From Phyto melanocephala (Eukaryota > Arthropoda > Insecta > Diptera > Rhinophoridae): a stretch of 64,000 nucleotides of DNA. Under the pieces are notes generated by a model. The model was given only the letters and a program-made list of their open reading frames with translations. It was not told the origin of the DNA and ran no database searches. The DNA lies in NCBI GenBank assembly GCA_941918925.1, contig OW799233.1:119301833-119365832 (forward strand), written 5' to 3'. How positions within the stretch are numbered: position 1 is the stretch's first letter; each line of letters begins with the position of its first letter. Of this stretch, positions 1 to 12,929 are shown piece by piece. A program made the translations under genes and the position numbers.

Positions 1-149
1 CATGAGTTTTTTAAGTGCTGTGTTTGTTGCCGGAATACATATACAAATATTATGAATATGCCTTGGCATCACTTACTCTAAAAAAATAGAGTGTTGCCAC
101 TAAATTATTTTCGTTTTTTCTTTTTGATCAAAAATGCTTTAACTTTTTA

Positions 150-266
150 GGGCCGTATTCATAAAAAATATCTTAGGTTTATTGAAGGCTTATTTGAAAA
201 ATTTCTCTGCAAAATCTGTCAAATAAGCCTTTGATAAACCTAAAATATTTTTTATGAATACGGCCC
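150..266. mobile_element. Harbinger/PIF-like MITE (117 bp)
   Basis: The two halves are inverted copies: the left arm begins GGGCCGTATTCATAAAAAAT and the right arm is its complement, with near-perfect pairing over about 48 bp and a very short loop. The flanking trinucleotide TTA occurs on both sides (147-149 and 267-269), as expected for a TTA target duplication. GGGCC-type termini with TTA duplications are characteristic of PIF/Harbinger MITEs. It is non-coding and would need a transposase supplied in trans. The superfamily is inferred from ends and target site only. Confidence 0.8.
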
Positions 267-1938
267 TTAGAATTTAAGGATTTATTTGTTTTCTCTTCTA
301 TCCATTACTGCTTACTCTTTCACATGCATCATGTTTATTAAATTCTATTATATTTTATATTAATTTTAATTTATTACAAACTTCCTACCCTACCTATAGC
401 AGCTGTCTCCCCAAATGATATTTGCTGGCAAGCAGCATATTGTTTCTGTTGTTGCCTGTTTGTTGTGTAAATATTTTATAATCTTTGAACAACATCTTAA
501 ATGAAAATTTATGTAAATTTATTTTTTGCAAAGATTATTTGTACTGTAATTCCTTCAGCTTCGTAAATGCTTATGAATGTCTGTCATACTTTACCCGCCC
601 TCTGGTGTGTACTTAAAGTCTTAACAGTCATTATACACAAATAAATATTTAAATTCGGAAAGTATTTTCAATTTCTATATTTATCTTTATGCGTACACGT
701 AAAAAAGATTAAATTAAACTAAGAACTTTGAGTTATTATAAATATTTTTCCCAAACTGGAGTTAATCATTGTTGTCACAATATTAAAAATTTAATAGAAA
801 ATTGTACAAGAGCATTTAATGGCCACCTTATTATCTTAGCTAATATAGAACTGAAAGAATTACTTTCAAAAACAAATTTCCTTATACATAATTTTTTTAG
901 ATAAACGTTTTTTAAGGTTGCAAAACTTTGCGAGTTTTAAAATATTTGAAGAAAACTTTAACTAAAACTAATCAATGCAGCATTTTCAGTATATGTGTAT
1001 GTTTTGGGTGTATACAAGAATTATCACAATTTCCTGCATGAATCAAAAAGATTCAAATTTTTTTTAACATATTGCCTTAAATCTACAAAAATAAATCACA
1101 AGAAATTAAATAAATATTTTGAAATTAACTACGAATAGCAAATAAATCTAAAATGAAATCATCCATTTATTATTCTCTACATTTGCTTTTTTTCAAATAT
1201 TTATTTTTCAAATATTAAAAACCAAAACCTCCGAGAAAAAAAGAAAAATTAAACATTCTTCTTGTTAAGGATAAATCTAATTTCCTGTCATTTCCTTGCA
1301 CAAATTTATAAAAAAGAAAGCACAACTCAACAAACAAATAAAAAATGCTTCGAAGGTTAAATTAAACAAACACTCTTTATACATAAACCGTTTAAAGCAA
1401 GCATTTGAGTAAAACAATATAAAAAAAAGGAAGAAACTTATTATCATCGTCTACATTGTCATTGTTATTGGTGTGCATTACCATTATTATATTATTAACA
1501 TTATCATGTATAACATATACTTCATCTCATCTACCTTATATTGTATTAAACCATACATTCATTCACTTACTCGTACACATGCAGGTGTAAATTAGCAGTA
1601 TCCGTTTCCCCCTTTTTTCAAAAAATCAACAATGAAAACATAAAATAAGTGTGTATGCATACATACATATGTAAGCATGTGTACATATGTATGTATAATA
1701 AAAATTTACATTAGGTTCGTTCGTTTACTAAAAAATTTTTAAAGGGTATGTATTGTAAAGTGACACACACTTCTTTACTGAGTATTTCAAAGTTTATGTT
1801 AAAGATATTTTATATTGTAGAGTTTAGTGTGAAAAAACATATGACTTTAAATGTAAACAAAAAAAAAAGTAAAAAAACCAAATTTGTTTGTCTTTAATTT
1901 TATAATAAATCAACCTAAAATTACAAAAAAATATATAA
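267..1938. other. AT-rich stretch without recognised features
   Basis: I see no coding, RNA-gene or repeat signature here beyond short A/T runs and a few TATG/ACAT microsatellite traces near 1650-1690. The first ~66 bases of the window, just left of the MITE, contain TATGAATATGCCTTG, which also closes the TIR element at 17596-18018. Confidence 0.6.
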
Positions 1939-2390
1939 ACAAGTAATAGCGCTATATTCGGCTGTTACTGCAGTCTGTACCATCATGTAATGATCATAAC
2001 CGATAATTATATGGTGTAACTGTGACCAAAACTTATTAAGGAATTAAAAATTTTGGTATTTGAAAAAAAAATTTTAATTTCTCCCCGATATCTTTGCCTG
2101 TAATTAAGACGTTGAACCATGGTTTTCCCTTATTGTTTCCAAAAGTACGTGTTTTATGTATATGTAACTAACGATTTAAGAAAATCTAATTTGTTATCGA
2201 AAAAAATACAGAGGCAATTGTGTTCTTTCACTCATATCTCAGTACGTAATATACCCACATAACCGATTTTTAAAACCAAGATTATCAAGTTTATCTGAAA
2301 AATTGCTATCATATAAGAGTTTGACGTAAACTCGGAAGCTACAAAAGGTTAATTTCAACATACACACGTACAGATGGAAAAAGAAATAAA
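1939..2390 (+). repeat. AACAAGTAAG dispersed element, diverged partial copy
   Basis: Starts AACAAGTAATAGCGCTATAT and runs through the same ordered landmarks as the better copies at 22281, 38159 and 56701: 'gaggcaattgtg', 'ctcatatctcagta' and 'ttaatttcaacatacacacg'. The A-rich core and the far end (…GAAGGGTATAAAA) are missing, so this is an old, truncated copy. Orientation is called plus when the AACAAGTAAG end is on the left. Confidence 0.7.
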
Positions 2391-2551
2391 AAACCATAGA
2401 TAAAAAACAATTCTCTCTTCTCTTTTTTTATTTTAAATGTCAAACTTTAAAACACATAAACAAAAAAATGTTCTCCGAACTGCGATACCACCATGTCGTC
2501 GGTGTATTTACATAAGGTGATAGCACAAAGAAGAGCAAATTTTGACTCTAT

Positions 2552-4330
2552 TTTTATACCCGCCACCAAAAAAATGGTGGGGGTATATTCATTTTGTCAT
2601 TCCGTTTGTAACACATCGAAATATCCATTTTAGACCCCATAAAGTATATATATTCTGAATCAGGGTTTGATTTGATGACGATCTAGCTATGTCCGTCCGT
2701 CCGTCCGTCTGTAGAAAGCACGATAGAGGTCGCACCGAAAAAGCTAGGGGGCTCAAATTTTGCCAGAATCTTTCTTATAGACAAGCTTTGTTTGGTATTG
2801 AAAATGGGCTAAATCGGAATATTAGGAAGTGAGTTATAGCTCGTAATGCAAGAGTAGGTCGAAAAAACCGTGTCCTTCGAACATCGAATAAAATGGAATT
2901 GTGTCCAAACGCATTAACGTACAATCATGAAACATCGAATATATATTTCTCGAGCCAAAAAAATATCTCTCTCCAAAAATTGCTTACATCTATGCTTTAG
3001 GAAAGGAGTTATAGATGAAAATGTACGAAAATTTAAACCGCGCAGTGTATTTTTCAGTATATTTTAAATTTAAAACCTAATAAAACGGACAAAATTAGAT
3101 GTGCGATTCTAAAATTTTGCACACCTTGCTTTTCGGTGAGGGGCTTTTCTGTAACGGAAAATCAATGTGCCAGGCCCACTTTTACGCCCACCTCCCATAT
3201 AACGTTTTACCTAAAATTCATATAATTTCTCTATTAATAAAGATTTTGTAATAATAAAGGGCTATATTGAAACACCTAAGTTGTACTCATAAGCAAAAAC
3301 AACTTTGACACGCCTACTATAACGCCCACTTTTCACGTTATCTACCGTTAATAAAATTTAAAAGCTCATAAAACCGACAAAATTAGAGGTATGATGATAA
3401 AATTTGCTACGTATATCCTTCTAGTCAATGTCATTACTGTGCCAAATTAAGATTCAACGCCCACTTTTACGCCCGCCTCCCATATAACGTTTTAACTAAA
3501 ATTCATATAATTTCTCTATGAGTAAAGATTTTGGAATATTAAAGGACTATATTGAAATATCTCAGTTTTATTTATTAGCAGAAACTTTATTGACACGCCT
3601 TCTTTAACGCCCACTTTCACTAAAAGACTAAATTTACGAAAACATTTTACTATCATATCGAAATTATTTAAGAAATTATTATCATTTCTTTTTATAGTGA
3701 TAATATTTGTATGGTTCAATTATGAATTTAACAAAATATCGGCCAAATGACATCCCCCCCCATCCTTGGCGCCACACCTCTATCTGATGGTCCAAATTTG
3801 CAATGACAATGTTGATGCTCAATTGTTGGGCATGATGTTGACTCTTTTTTGCCACACTATCGCAAAAAACAGCAATGGTTCCTATTCAACGAACTAAGGA
3901 GGCATTCACAGATTTTCTAAAATTTTATACAGAAATTTATGCAGAAATTTTAATATCTTTTACAATTCTCCCGATTGTGGACGAATTTTAACGATTATAT
4001 TGGTGTGAACGCCCATTTTTATAAAAAACCTGAATAACTTTAAAGCGTTGCTCATTTGCGTATCTTTCCACGGATCAAATTGAGTAAGTTTGAAATTGAG
4101 AAATGTCAAGTGAAATGCAGAAAACAAATTTAAAGACTAGGTGTAGTTCACCTCCAACATGGGCCCTTAAAATTTAACCACCCTCTACAAGGAAAGAGAT
4201 ACATAATTTATTATAAAGAGATTATTCCATAGCGATTAGCAAACTAATAAATATTGTGCTTTAAATGTACACAAAATTGGTGGTGGGTATAAAAGATTCG
4301 GCACAGCCGAATATAGTGCTCTTACTTGTT
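2552..4330 (-). repeat. AACAAGTAAG/mini-me-like element, long copy with (GTCC)n
   Basis: The right end reads GATTCGGCACAGCCGAATATAGTGCTCTTACTTGTT, the complement of the AACAAGTAAG terminus, including its TTCGGC..GCCGAA hairpin. The left end begins TTTTTATACCCGCCACCA. Inside, 'accccataaagtatatatattc' is followed by a (GTCC)n tract at 2691-2712, a combination of TA-rich and GTCY microsatellites reminiscent of dipteran mini-me elements. A block of roughly 290 bp is present twice in tandem (about 3060-3345 and 3350-3625, sharing 'gcccacttttacgccc' and 'tcccatataacgtttta'). No open reading frame of significance. The mobilisation class is not clear from sequence alone. Confidence 0.75.
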
Positions 4331-7285
4331 ATATATGAGTTTCACAATTGTTGGCACTGAAATCTTTTTTTTTATATATAGAGTTTGACAAACATTGGAA
4401 CACAAAAAAAAAAAATAATCAGCTGGGCTTGTACCGCCACCTGTATAAATGTACCCTGCCCTGATGAGTAAAAATATTCCTTGGTTTTTTATAAATACAA
4501 ACAAAATCAGCTGATATGCAGTGGTCCAAATAAATATTTAAACATAAATATTAATAACTTCTGCAAGAAAAAAAATTACTTCTACGAAAAATTAATTTTA
4601 TTTTCAAGTTATTTATTGGACATACTGCGAGTATGTGAGCGCAAAATCAGCTGTTAGAAATTTTATTTAGAAGCCCAGCTTTTAACTTTAGGTGTGAAAA
4701 TATTAGTAGTAAGATTTTATGTTGTTTTGAATGCGATTAGATTTTAAGAATTGCATATAAATGTATTTTAGTTCAAAGTTATCAGTAATTGACAAAAACA
4801 CAATTAAAATCAAAAAGTGGGGACAATTTAGAAGAACCTTTTGGAAAATTAGTGAAAAGTACAGTAAAATCAAGGTAGTAAAGATATTGTGCTCTAGTTT
4901 CTAAATGTTTGTTTTAGAATAATTTTGTGCGATTCTAAACTTTTCCTCCGAACTTTCTCTGTCAAATCTGCAAAACTAAAATCGTACATTATGCACATTT
5001 AAAAAGGTGAAAACATCTGCATCGTTATTTGCTTATCCAACGATCTGAGTAGTGAATATTTTATCAACATCTAGTTGAATGCCTTTTTTTATCTCAATAT
5101 TTCTATTTATAACGGTATGGTTTTTTACAACAAATTGATTTCTGATGGTATTTATGAGTTTGAAGTTGTTTGTTCTTTTCATTCGATGTTTACATTTTTG
5201 TGTTGCTTTGATTTAATAAAATTTCAAACACAATTTATTAATTTTGTTAAAAACAAAAAAAACGTCTATGTCCCAGAATAAAAATTCTTTTCCAAACAAA
5301 CATTTATTTAGCTGTTAAATTTATAGGAAAATTATGAAAGGCATGTGCTAGCTTGTGTGTTGTATTTTAGATGTATTTTTTTTTGTATATAAATAAATAT
5401 GTTTTTCTTTATAATTTGTTTTTTATGTTATTTTGGGCATTTTTTATTTTTGTTTTTTTTTTTCGTTGAATTGTGTAAATTATGTTATTACTTGATTTGG
5501 GTTGCATGTTGTTTATCTTGTAGGGAGCAACAAAACAAACAGTGACAAGGAAAAAAGTAATAATAAAATAAAACAAAACGCTAAAGAAATGTATCGCGTG
5601 CCGTATAACGATTTGTCGCCTTGTAGAGTATTTTTTTCTTTCTGTTTCGTAATTTGTGTGATGTTTTTTCGGGTTACGCCCTGTTAAGTCTTAAATGTTT
5701 CCTAATAGTTGGCTAATAAATACAATTCATCATTAACTTGAGCTCCCCACCCCACACAAAATATGTATGTACATTCTCTGACTGACTCACAATTCCAAAA
5801 TTTCCAGCAACAATAACAACAGTATGGCTGGTGATGCCAGATGAAAGGCGTAAAAAAACCTGAAGTTTGTAATAAAATTTCTTTTAATTTTTTTTACAAA
5901 CTATTAAAAAAAATATGTGTCGCCAATTTGAGTTGTAAATTTATTTTTGTTGACATAGTGTACCTTAAACTTTCTGTTTATGCGAATCAAGATTTTGATT
6001 ATCTGTTTAATAAGATAAACGAGTAATTTCAAAATTTTTTCAATCTCTCAATTTGAATATTGTTCTATTGTTAAGAGCTATATTTTATATTTATTTTTTT
6101 TTTGTGTTTGCATTTTCTTTTATCTCTGGATGTTAGAAAGTACGTAAAGTTTTAAAATATACGGTCAAGTCAAAATGCTGTCAGGTATAACATGGTCAAA
6201 CTTAATAATACCATTGGAAAATAAATAATTTCTAAAATATCCTTCATCTCACATTTTAACACAAGAAATAATATTCAAGAACTTGCGTCTTAATCTTCTT
6301 TTTAATCCCTACAAATAAGAAACATTTTCTCGCATCTGACATCACCACCTTATCAGCAGAGGCGAGTATCGTCAGCAGTTGTGGCAAGCAAGCAATTTGT
6401 TGTTGTGTTGTGGTTTAAACATGAAAACAAATTATCATTAATTAGTGATGAAATGAATAAAGAAAACTGTCATCATTATTTATTTCTCATTCTTTTAATT
6501 CTTTTTCTTAGATTCTTTTATATTGCTTTTGGTTTTCTAATGAAAACAATTCTAGCAAATAAAATCAGCATGTCGAAATAATGACACAATTCGTATACGA
6601 AGGGAGTCTTAAGAATCAATAATTAAATAAATAAGAAAAAAGAAAATACTAATGGTTTTAATCATTGGCTAATGGAGGATTAAAGAAATGAAAAAATACG
6701 TTTGGTTATTTTCGTATCTATAAAATAAAGAGTTTTCAATAAAATTAAAACAAAAGTAATATTTATGGTTTTTGAAACTTATCACATTAGGTGTTAGAAA
6801 GTCTTCAAATATAAAGTGTGACCCAGCAACTCTTATGCGATGTTTTTTTTACCTTGGATGGACATTTCTTCATATTTTTTTAAATATTAATAAATATTAT
6901 TTGGGATCTTGTAACAACATTTTTAATTGTTCTTATAAAAACATTGGCTGATAAGTTCTTGCTCTTTTGTCAAGTATTATATTTTACAACTACCAGAGTC
7001 TACGTATTTATGACATACTTGTGGCCTTGACTTGAAAAAAACTCCTTAATAAATAGCCAGGGTCGAATCGGGGGATCTAGCCAGCCTCTGCGAATTGCCA
7101 AAACAAGACATAAGGTGAACTCGAATCTGATATTTTAAGACGTCTTTTTTTCGAGTCAACTGCTTGTGTAGTTTCACCGGCCTATCAAAACACCAAACAG
7201 CCTTTAGTCCTCATTTATCAATTTTCAGTAACATAATTTTATGGGTCTTTATTTATTATCATAAAAGTGCTGCTCTGGAAGCCAT
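4331..7285. other. AT-rich stretch without recognised genes
   Basis: All open frames here are short (under 70 codons) with no recognisable domain and AT-driven composition. 'cagctgggctt' at about 4421 and its complement near 4670 form a short inverted pair, too weak to call an element. Nothing else is supported. Confidence 0.6.
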
Positions 7286-7427
7286 ACTCTCTGATCTGTC
7301 GTTACATGTTGGTTGCAAATATCATCTAATTAACTCCCGGGACTTAAGTCCCGAATTCAATTAACTTAAGTCCCGGGAGTTAATTAGATGATATTTGCAA
7401 CCAACATGTAACCACCGATGAGAGAGT
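7286..7427. repeat. Long perfect hairpin (49-bp arms, 14-nt spacer)
   Basis: Arms 7301-7349 and 7364-7412 are exact reverse complements (49 of 49), separated by a 14-nt spacer at 7350-7363. Similarity continues outward with a few mismatches to about 7286 and 7427. Each arm ends inside a GGGACTTAAGTCCC-like palindrome. No terminal motif or target duplication was found. It could be a foldback element remnant, a recent inverted duplication, or an assembly foldback artefact. Any transcript would form a ~50-bp duplex. Confidence 0.85.
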
Positions 7428-7904
7428 GCTGATGATGAAATTGTAGCTGGTTTCGAAAATGCATTCCACTCGGCTAGTGTCGGTGAAAATATAATTTTTT
7501 AGATTTATTCTTTCATTTATCACGATTACAAATTCTTTGTAAAAATAAAAAGAATGTTAATATGAACTCAAGCCTGATTAAAATTTAAATATTAGTTTAA
7601 ACGAAAAAGTTCGACAAAATAAAAATTCAATTTGATAACTGTTTTAGTTATGGAGATAACACTATGTACATTTTATAGTATGCAGCAGTGTTATTTACGT
7701 TTTGAATTATTTAAAAGTAATAAAAACGCTCTCCTGTACAATTTTGCTTTTGCAACATAATTTTTAGCACATGGGTCGATATGCTGATTTGACAACAATT
7801 AAAAATGATAAAACTTAAGAATTCGTTTAACAACACTTTCTCTTAAAAATATTTTTTATAAAAATTAAATAATTGTTTTAATATTCAAACTTGAAAGCTC
7901 CTTC

Positions 7905-8540
7905 TTTCCCACCAAAAATCGATTACCAAAAACACCAAATTATAAACCGTAGTCTCAAAAATTATGTCTAAGAAAAACTAACAAGTCACTTTAAAATTGA
8001 ATGAAATATAGGCACACAAAATCGAACTGCTTTGGTGATTTACTTAAAATTTAAAAACCAAGATAAATTGTTTAGTTTACGACTAGCGGAATCTAATACC
8101 CTATTAAAAAAATTTAAAATCCAAGATGGCCCCTAGTAATGGCGTAGAATAAATTTTATTTTATTCTCATATAGTGATTAAAAATGTACCCACTTTAACC
8201 CCCTCCATATTGGCATCAAACCATAGGGCTTTACCCACAAAATACAGAAGTTAAAATTCAAGATGGCGAGAAAAGAAAAAGAGTCAAATAAAGGAATTAC
8301 AGTCTTGTCCTCCACAATATTGGCTTCAAATTAAAAATTATAGTAAACTAATCAAAAGTGTAAAATCCAAAAAAATCAAGGTGGCGTGCAAAACAAAATG
8401 ATGGATAATTTTTTTAACCACATTAATGTGGGTATCAAATGAAACGTCTTGACTAGTAAAATGCAGTAACTTAAAAAATTTTAAATCAAAGATAGCGGTG
8501 ATAATAAATCAAAATAGCGTATAACATTTAATGTTAAATC
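7905..8540 (+). repeat. Dispersed 'CCAAGATGGCG' repeat, copy 1
   Basis: Contains three or four degenerate units with the order: 'aaaatycaagatggcg', an 'aaaatg' variant, 'cccctc..atattggyatcaaat', 'gggctttacc/cttgactagtaaaatgcagtaa'. The left part (7905-8070, including 'aaaccgtagtctcaaaaatta') is matched in inverted orientation at 32690-32830. Related units occur at 32290-32680, 37870-38158, 39710-39960 and 44336-44580. No ORF. Confidence 0.75.
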
Positions 8541-9774
8541 TAGACTAAGCTATGATGTTATGATTACATCTATGTACATAATAGTAAAGGATGCTCTAAT
8601 TTTTATCCCTACCAGGAACATCTTTATCATGCCTTCCCTTTCCGCAATGTTAAAAAGGGTAACAACCCGTAAGGAAGAAATACGAAGAAACAGCTACTAC
8701 AGGAAAATATATATGTTGCTTTTTTTCGATTGAAGAAATAGTAAGCAGTACGGAAGACAACTTTGTTGTGCTTTCGTATGCAAATAACTTAGGCATCTCC
8801 ATATATGCACAATTGTAATTTTGGTGGGCTACATTAAATCTTAGTGTTTTCCATAATACAAAGTTCAAAAAACGGTGCAATTTTTGTCTTCAGTGTTGTT
8901 GTTACATTTTTATTATTATTTTTTTTTTCTTCTTCTCTTCAACACATCAAACTGTCATTTTTTGGCTTCCATCAACATATTGGTACGAGTAATCACATGT
9001 TGCAAAAGGAAAAAATAAAAAGTTGTGAAAAGACTTGCAAATGTGCAACGAATTGCAATATTATTCTTCTTTTTATAAAAGTTAAACCAACCGACCGACT
9101 GTCCGTGTAACAGTATGTCTGGCTGGTTGTTTATCTGTGATTCTTTTCTTTTTTATTTCGGTACGTGTAGTACTACATGTTGAACATGATGTGGTTATAT
9201 ATAAATGTTGTACAAACATACTTGTAGTTGTTACCAATTTTAATGTAAGACAACCGAATAAAAAAGAATTATAAAACCCAATACCGACAACACTCGTATA
9301 CTGATAGAGCGAGAGAGAGTGGAGGACAGTGTTGCCGTAGAAAAAAATACATACAAATTTTAATATATAAAAGAAATAATTTAATATTAATTTTAATTAT
9401 TTATCTAAGGATACCTTATTTCTTTTAGTAAAAAAAACTCTTAATAATTTTTTTTAATAAATTTTTTTAATATTGAACATTGGGTTTGTTTTTATAAAAA
9501 ATATTTATATCTTCAACAAAATTTTTTTAAAATTTGTTTATTTAATTGATTCATCGAATTTTTTAATAAATTAAAAAGGACATTTTTTTTAGAAACATCA
9601 AAAACTTTTGTTTTTAAATTTTTCCTTAATAGAATGTTTCTAAGAAATTTGTTCGATTTAAACATTTTAAAATATATCTGGTTTTTGTAATTTCGTTTAT
9701 TTTATAATGTTTAATTTAAAAAAAATTTCATAAATTTTGCAAAAATTATTAAATACATTTTCTTTTTATCCCAA
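8541..9774. other. AT-rich stretch without recognised features
   Basis: Only low-complexity A/T tracts and a short GAGAGAGAGAG near 9310 are visible. No domain-bearing reading frame. Confidence 0.55.
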
Positions 9775-10910
9775 CCTGCCTTCTTTATTAAAATTGTACC
9801 GAAGGTTGCAGTTCCCGATCAACATCCTTCCTATGTAGGAAGAGAGGCCTTCAGATTTTGCCTCAGGCATTCACAGAAACATTTTACTCTGACATTGTCT
9901 CTAAGCTGATGTCTAGTTAGAAGCAGAAGGGCAGAAAGTTTACTTTGAATATAACTTGGCGGTCAAATGCTGATCCAAATGTTTTTGATTAATAAGTTAT
10001 AGTTTTGGCAGCTGTTGAACAAACAATTCATATATTTACTCACTAATACTACCCTACAATAAACAGCAAATGCGTAAGCTATAACTGCACTGCTGATATG
10101 CACTCCAAAATGGCTTCGGCCTTATCAAAAAGCTATCCGCACCACAATTTGCTTGGCGGTTAAATCATGTAAAATCCAACATAGTCAGAGACAACAATGT
10201 ATTCTATTACCAGACCTGCATTCACATCGAAAGAATGAATATCTATAACATCTTTCCTCGAGTCTATACTAAAAACCCAAAGGTGCTCTTACAGATGGAA
10301 TTAGTTCTAGCCTAGGTTTCAAAAGATATATACTCATGAACCCAAATACTGTCTTTAAAAGTGCCTGACCGAAATCCGAATAATTAGAATTGCATACTTG
10401 ACTCTTGCGATGGGGTCGCAAATAAGGTTTTCCATAAACTTTATATATATCTTAGGATCTCCACTTCCGAGGTTGCTAAAGCATTTGAGATTTAGAAAGC
10501 GCATTGTCTATGATAAACAGATATATTAGGGACCAAGTAGAGCTTCCAGAGTCTTTGTCGATCTTTTTTAGTGGCACTTGTGTTAGCATTATATGCAAGG
10601 CGAAGAATACCCCTGCGCCATATTTTGTACCGAATTGCTTCACCTTAAACCATCAATCAAGTAACACATACATACGTGACCAAGGATTTTACATGTTTTG
10701 CCAAAAAGTCCTTAACAAGCATTAAACGCCCTGAAGGTCCTGTGCATGGGCCTTTCGGGAAAGTTTTTTGTCGTAAACAACACCTAGATATTTAACATCC
10801 TCAGAAAACACGTTAAGTGTTTCGTTCCAATTGGGCTTCTTCAGTACATATCGCATATCTGAAGTACCATTTTAACGGAGGCCTTTAGGTTTTTGTGTGG
10901 ATGACTTTAT
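9775..10910 (-). mobile_element. Decayed LINE relic (RT C-terminus to 3' end)
   Basis: Base composition is clearly less AT-rich than the flanks. Read on the minus strand, 10830-10750 encodes FSEDVKYLGVVYDKKL, the canonical conserved block that follows the catalytic part of reverse transcriptase in Jockey/I/R1/LOA LINEs (V-K-Y-L-G-V-x-x-D-x-K-L). Downstream (lower coordinates) degraded pieces resemble the RNase H and terminal zinc-knuckle region, for example LLTRHQLRDNVRVKCFCECL near 9900. Many stops and frameshifts. The copy is old and inactive. The exact clade is not resolvable by eye. Confidence 0.6.
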
Positions 10911-12929
10911 TTGTAAGGGACATTTATTATAAGTGTAACACCTCCCATATAAATAAATATTTGCTGAAATCTGTAGTAGAGAGGTTCTTGAAATGCTTTA
11001 TTTTAATAATATTCTCTTAACGAAAGGCAGAATTAGTTTATACGTTATGTGCTGTTATGAATCAACTGTTGTGTTTCTATTAAATTGTAAATCTCCATGT
11101 TCATTGTTGCTTTTTCGTTCTCTTCTGTTGCGGACAAATCGAAAATAGAATTTAACGTTAAGTAACGCCAGTGTTAAGTACAAAAGAGAAACAGCTGATA
11201 TTAAAGTGCCTTTATTTTAAAAGTGCCTGCAACAGAAAACTACTTTTCTTTTATAGTTGTAGTCCGATAGTACAAGTATCTTTTTTTCTATTTGGACTTT
11301 GATGATAAAAATATATAAAAAATTTAATAAACCATTTCTGTAATGTTATTTTATAACGTTAAGCAGATACGTTTTTGCAGAAGAAGTAACTGCTAAAACT
11401 AAACAACAGAACAGAAAAGTCTCAGAACAACAACAAGAAGTAATGAAGCCTTAATAAATGAAGCCGGTATAAATTCATAGTGTTAGTAATTTATCTGGAA
11501 GAAAATTTATATAAACAGCACATATTAAACATTTATTTCTAAACGAAATATGTAAAAAAGCTCTGCAAATAATTTGATTATTTATGGCAACACTGTTTTA
11601 ACAGAACGTAAGGCTTGTTTTCATACAAATTTCTAAAACTGCATGCATCAGATTTGATTTTCAAAACTGCATTGTGTTCAGACATTAAAAGGGAAGAGAA
11701 AAAAATTGTCAACTTTAATGCTAATGAAAATATGGGTAATTTTTAAAAGAAAAAAGAAAAACATATAGTCAAGCTTTGAGGAGTGGTAGGCATGAAATTG
11801 AAAAGAAAAAGCCATAACAAAAGAGACCCAATTATTGGTAACTAACTGCCGAAATGTTCAAACAACATACAATCACAGACTGGCTAACTGGCAATGCATC
11901 GAGCACATACAAATTTGTTTAAGTAAAACAAAAATGCAGAGGCAATTGTAGACAATCAGTTACAAAAAAGTCAAGTCAGTTAGTCAGTCATTCATATAAA
12001 TGACGAGTTCGTATCCATGGACAGCATTATAGACTGGCTAATACGATAAAGTATGACTCGCAACATGTAGTTCAACACAAGAAATTTTTTGTCTGTAGTT
12101 AAAACTTAAGCTAGAAAAATTTTAAAAAAATAGGAATAATGTTAGTACTTCGTATTTGGTTTTTGTTGTCAGGTTGTAAACATGTTTATACATGTTTAGT
12201 TTTGTTTTGTTGTTGTTTTCTAAACTATTTTCTGTAAAAAATAACACAAAATATTACTAATGTATTTTACTCTATCATTGTCATTGTCAAATTGTAGGTT
12301 GGGTTTATTTAACCCTTTTATAGTTGGTGCACAAAAAAATATTTAAAAGAAAATTTGTGATTACCATCACAGATTTGAAGAAAAGATTTTTTATAAAAAA
12401 TATTTTTTTTAGAATTTGTAGATTTTTTGAAAAAGTTCAATAATTTATGTTTAATTAACTCTATTTCAAAAATAATTTTATTTTATAGTCGTTGAAAAGA
12501 TTCGTTGATTCGTAGAATATGAATATGAAAATTCAATAAATTTATGATTTTCATGGGCAACCCCGTATGTCTTCATCAAAGTTTTCAAAAGTTGTCGTTT
12601 AAAAGAAAGATAGGTGAATATAGGTCACAAAAACAAACATCCTTTAAAAATATATCCTTGCGAATATCAAACAAAATGGTACAAAGAGTAAAGGTGTATG
12701 CAGATAAAAAAAACTCACAACGTCAATATGGATAATTTTCCCTGAACAAAAATTTTTGTAATGCAACCACATAACAAGATTTGGCTTGTACACAAGTCCT
12801 TGTAGTCCTTGTAAATTAGAAGAAAACATATTTAGAAATACTAACAACTTATGTATGTCTGGTGGTGTATTTTTTTAAAACAGAAATAATTTTTCAGCAA
12901 GCAAACAGTAAATACCATCCAATAGCCTT
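10911..12929. other. AT-rich stretch without recognised features
   Basis: No coding domain, RNA gene or clear repeat boundary seen. Open frames (for example around 12544-12847) are short and without similarity that I recognise. Confidence 0.5.

Noticed and set aside
4421..4680. Inverted pair CAGCTGGGCTT as a MITE
   Set aside because: Only 11 bp match and no flanking duplication; too likely by chance.
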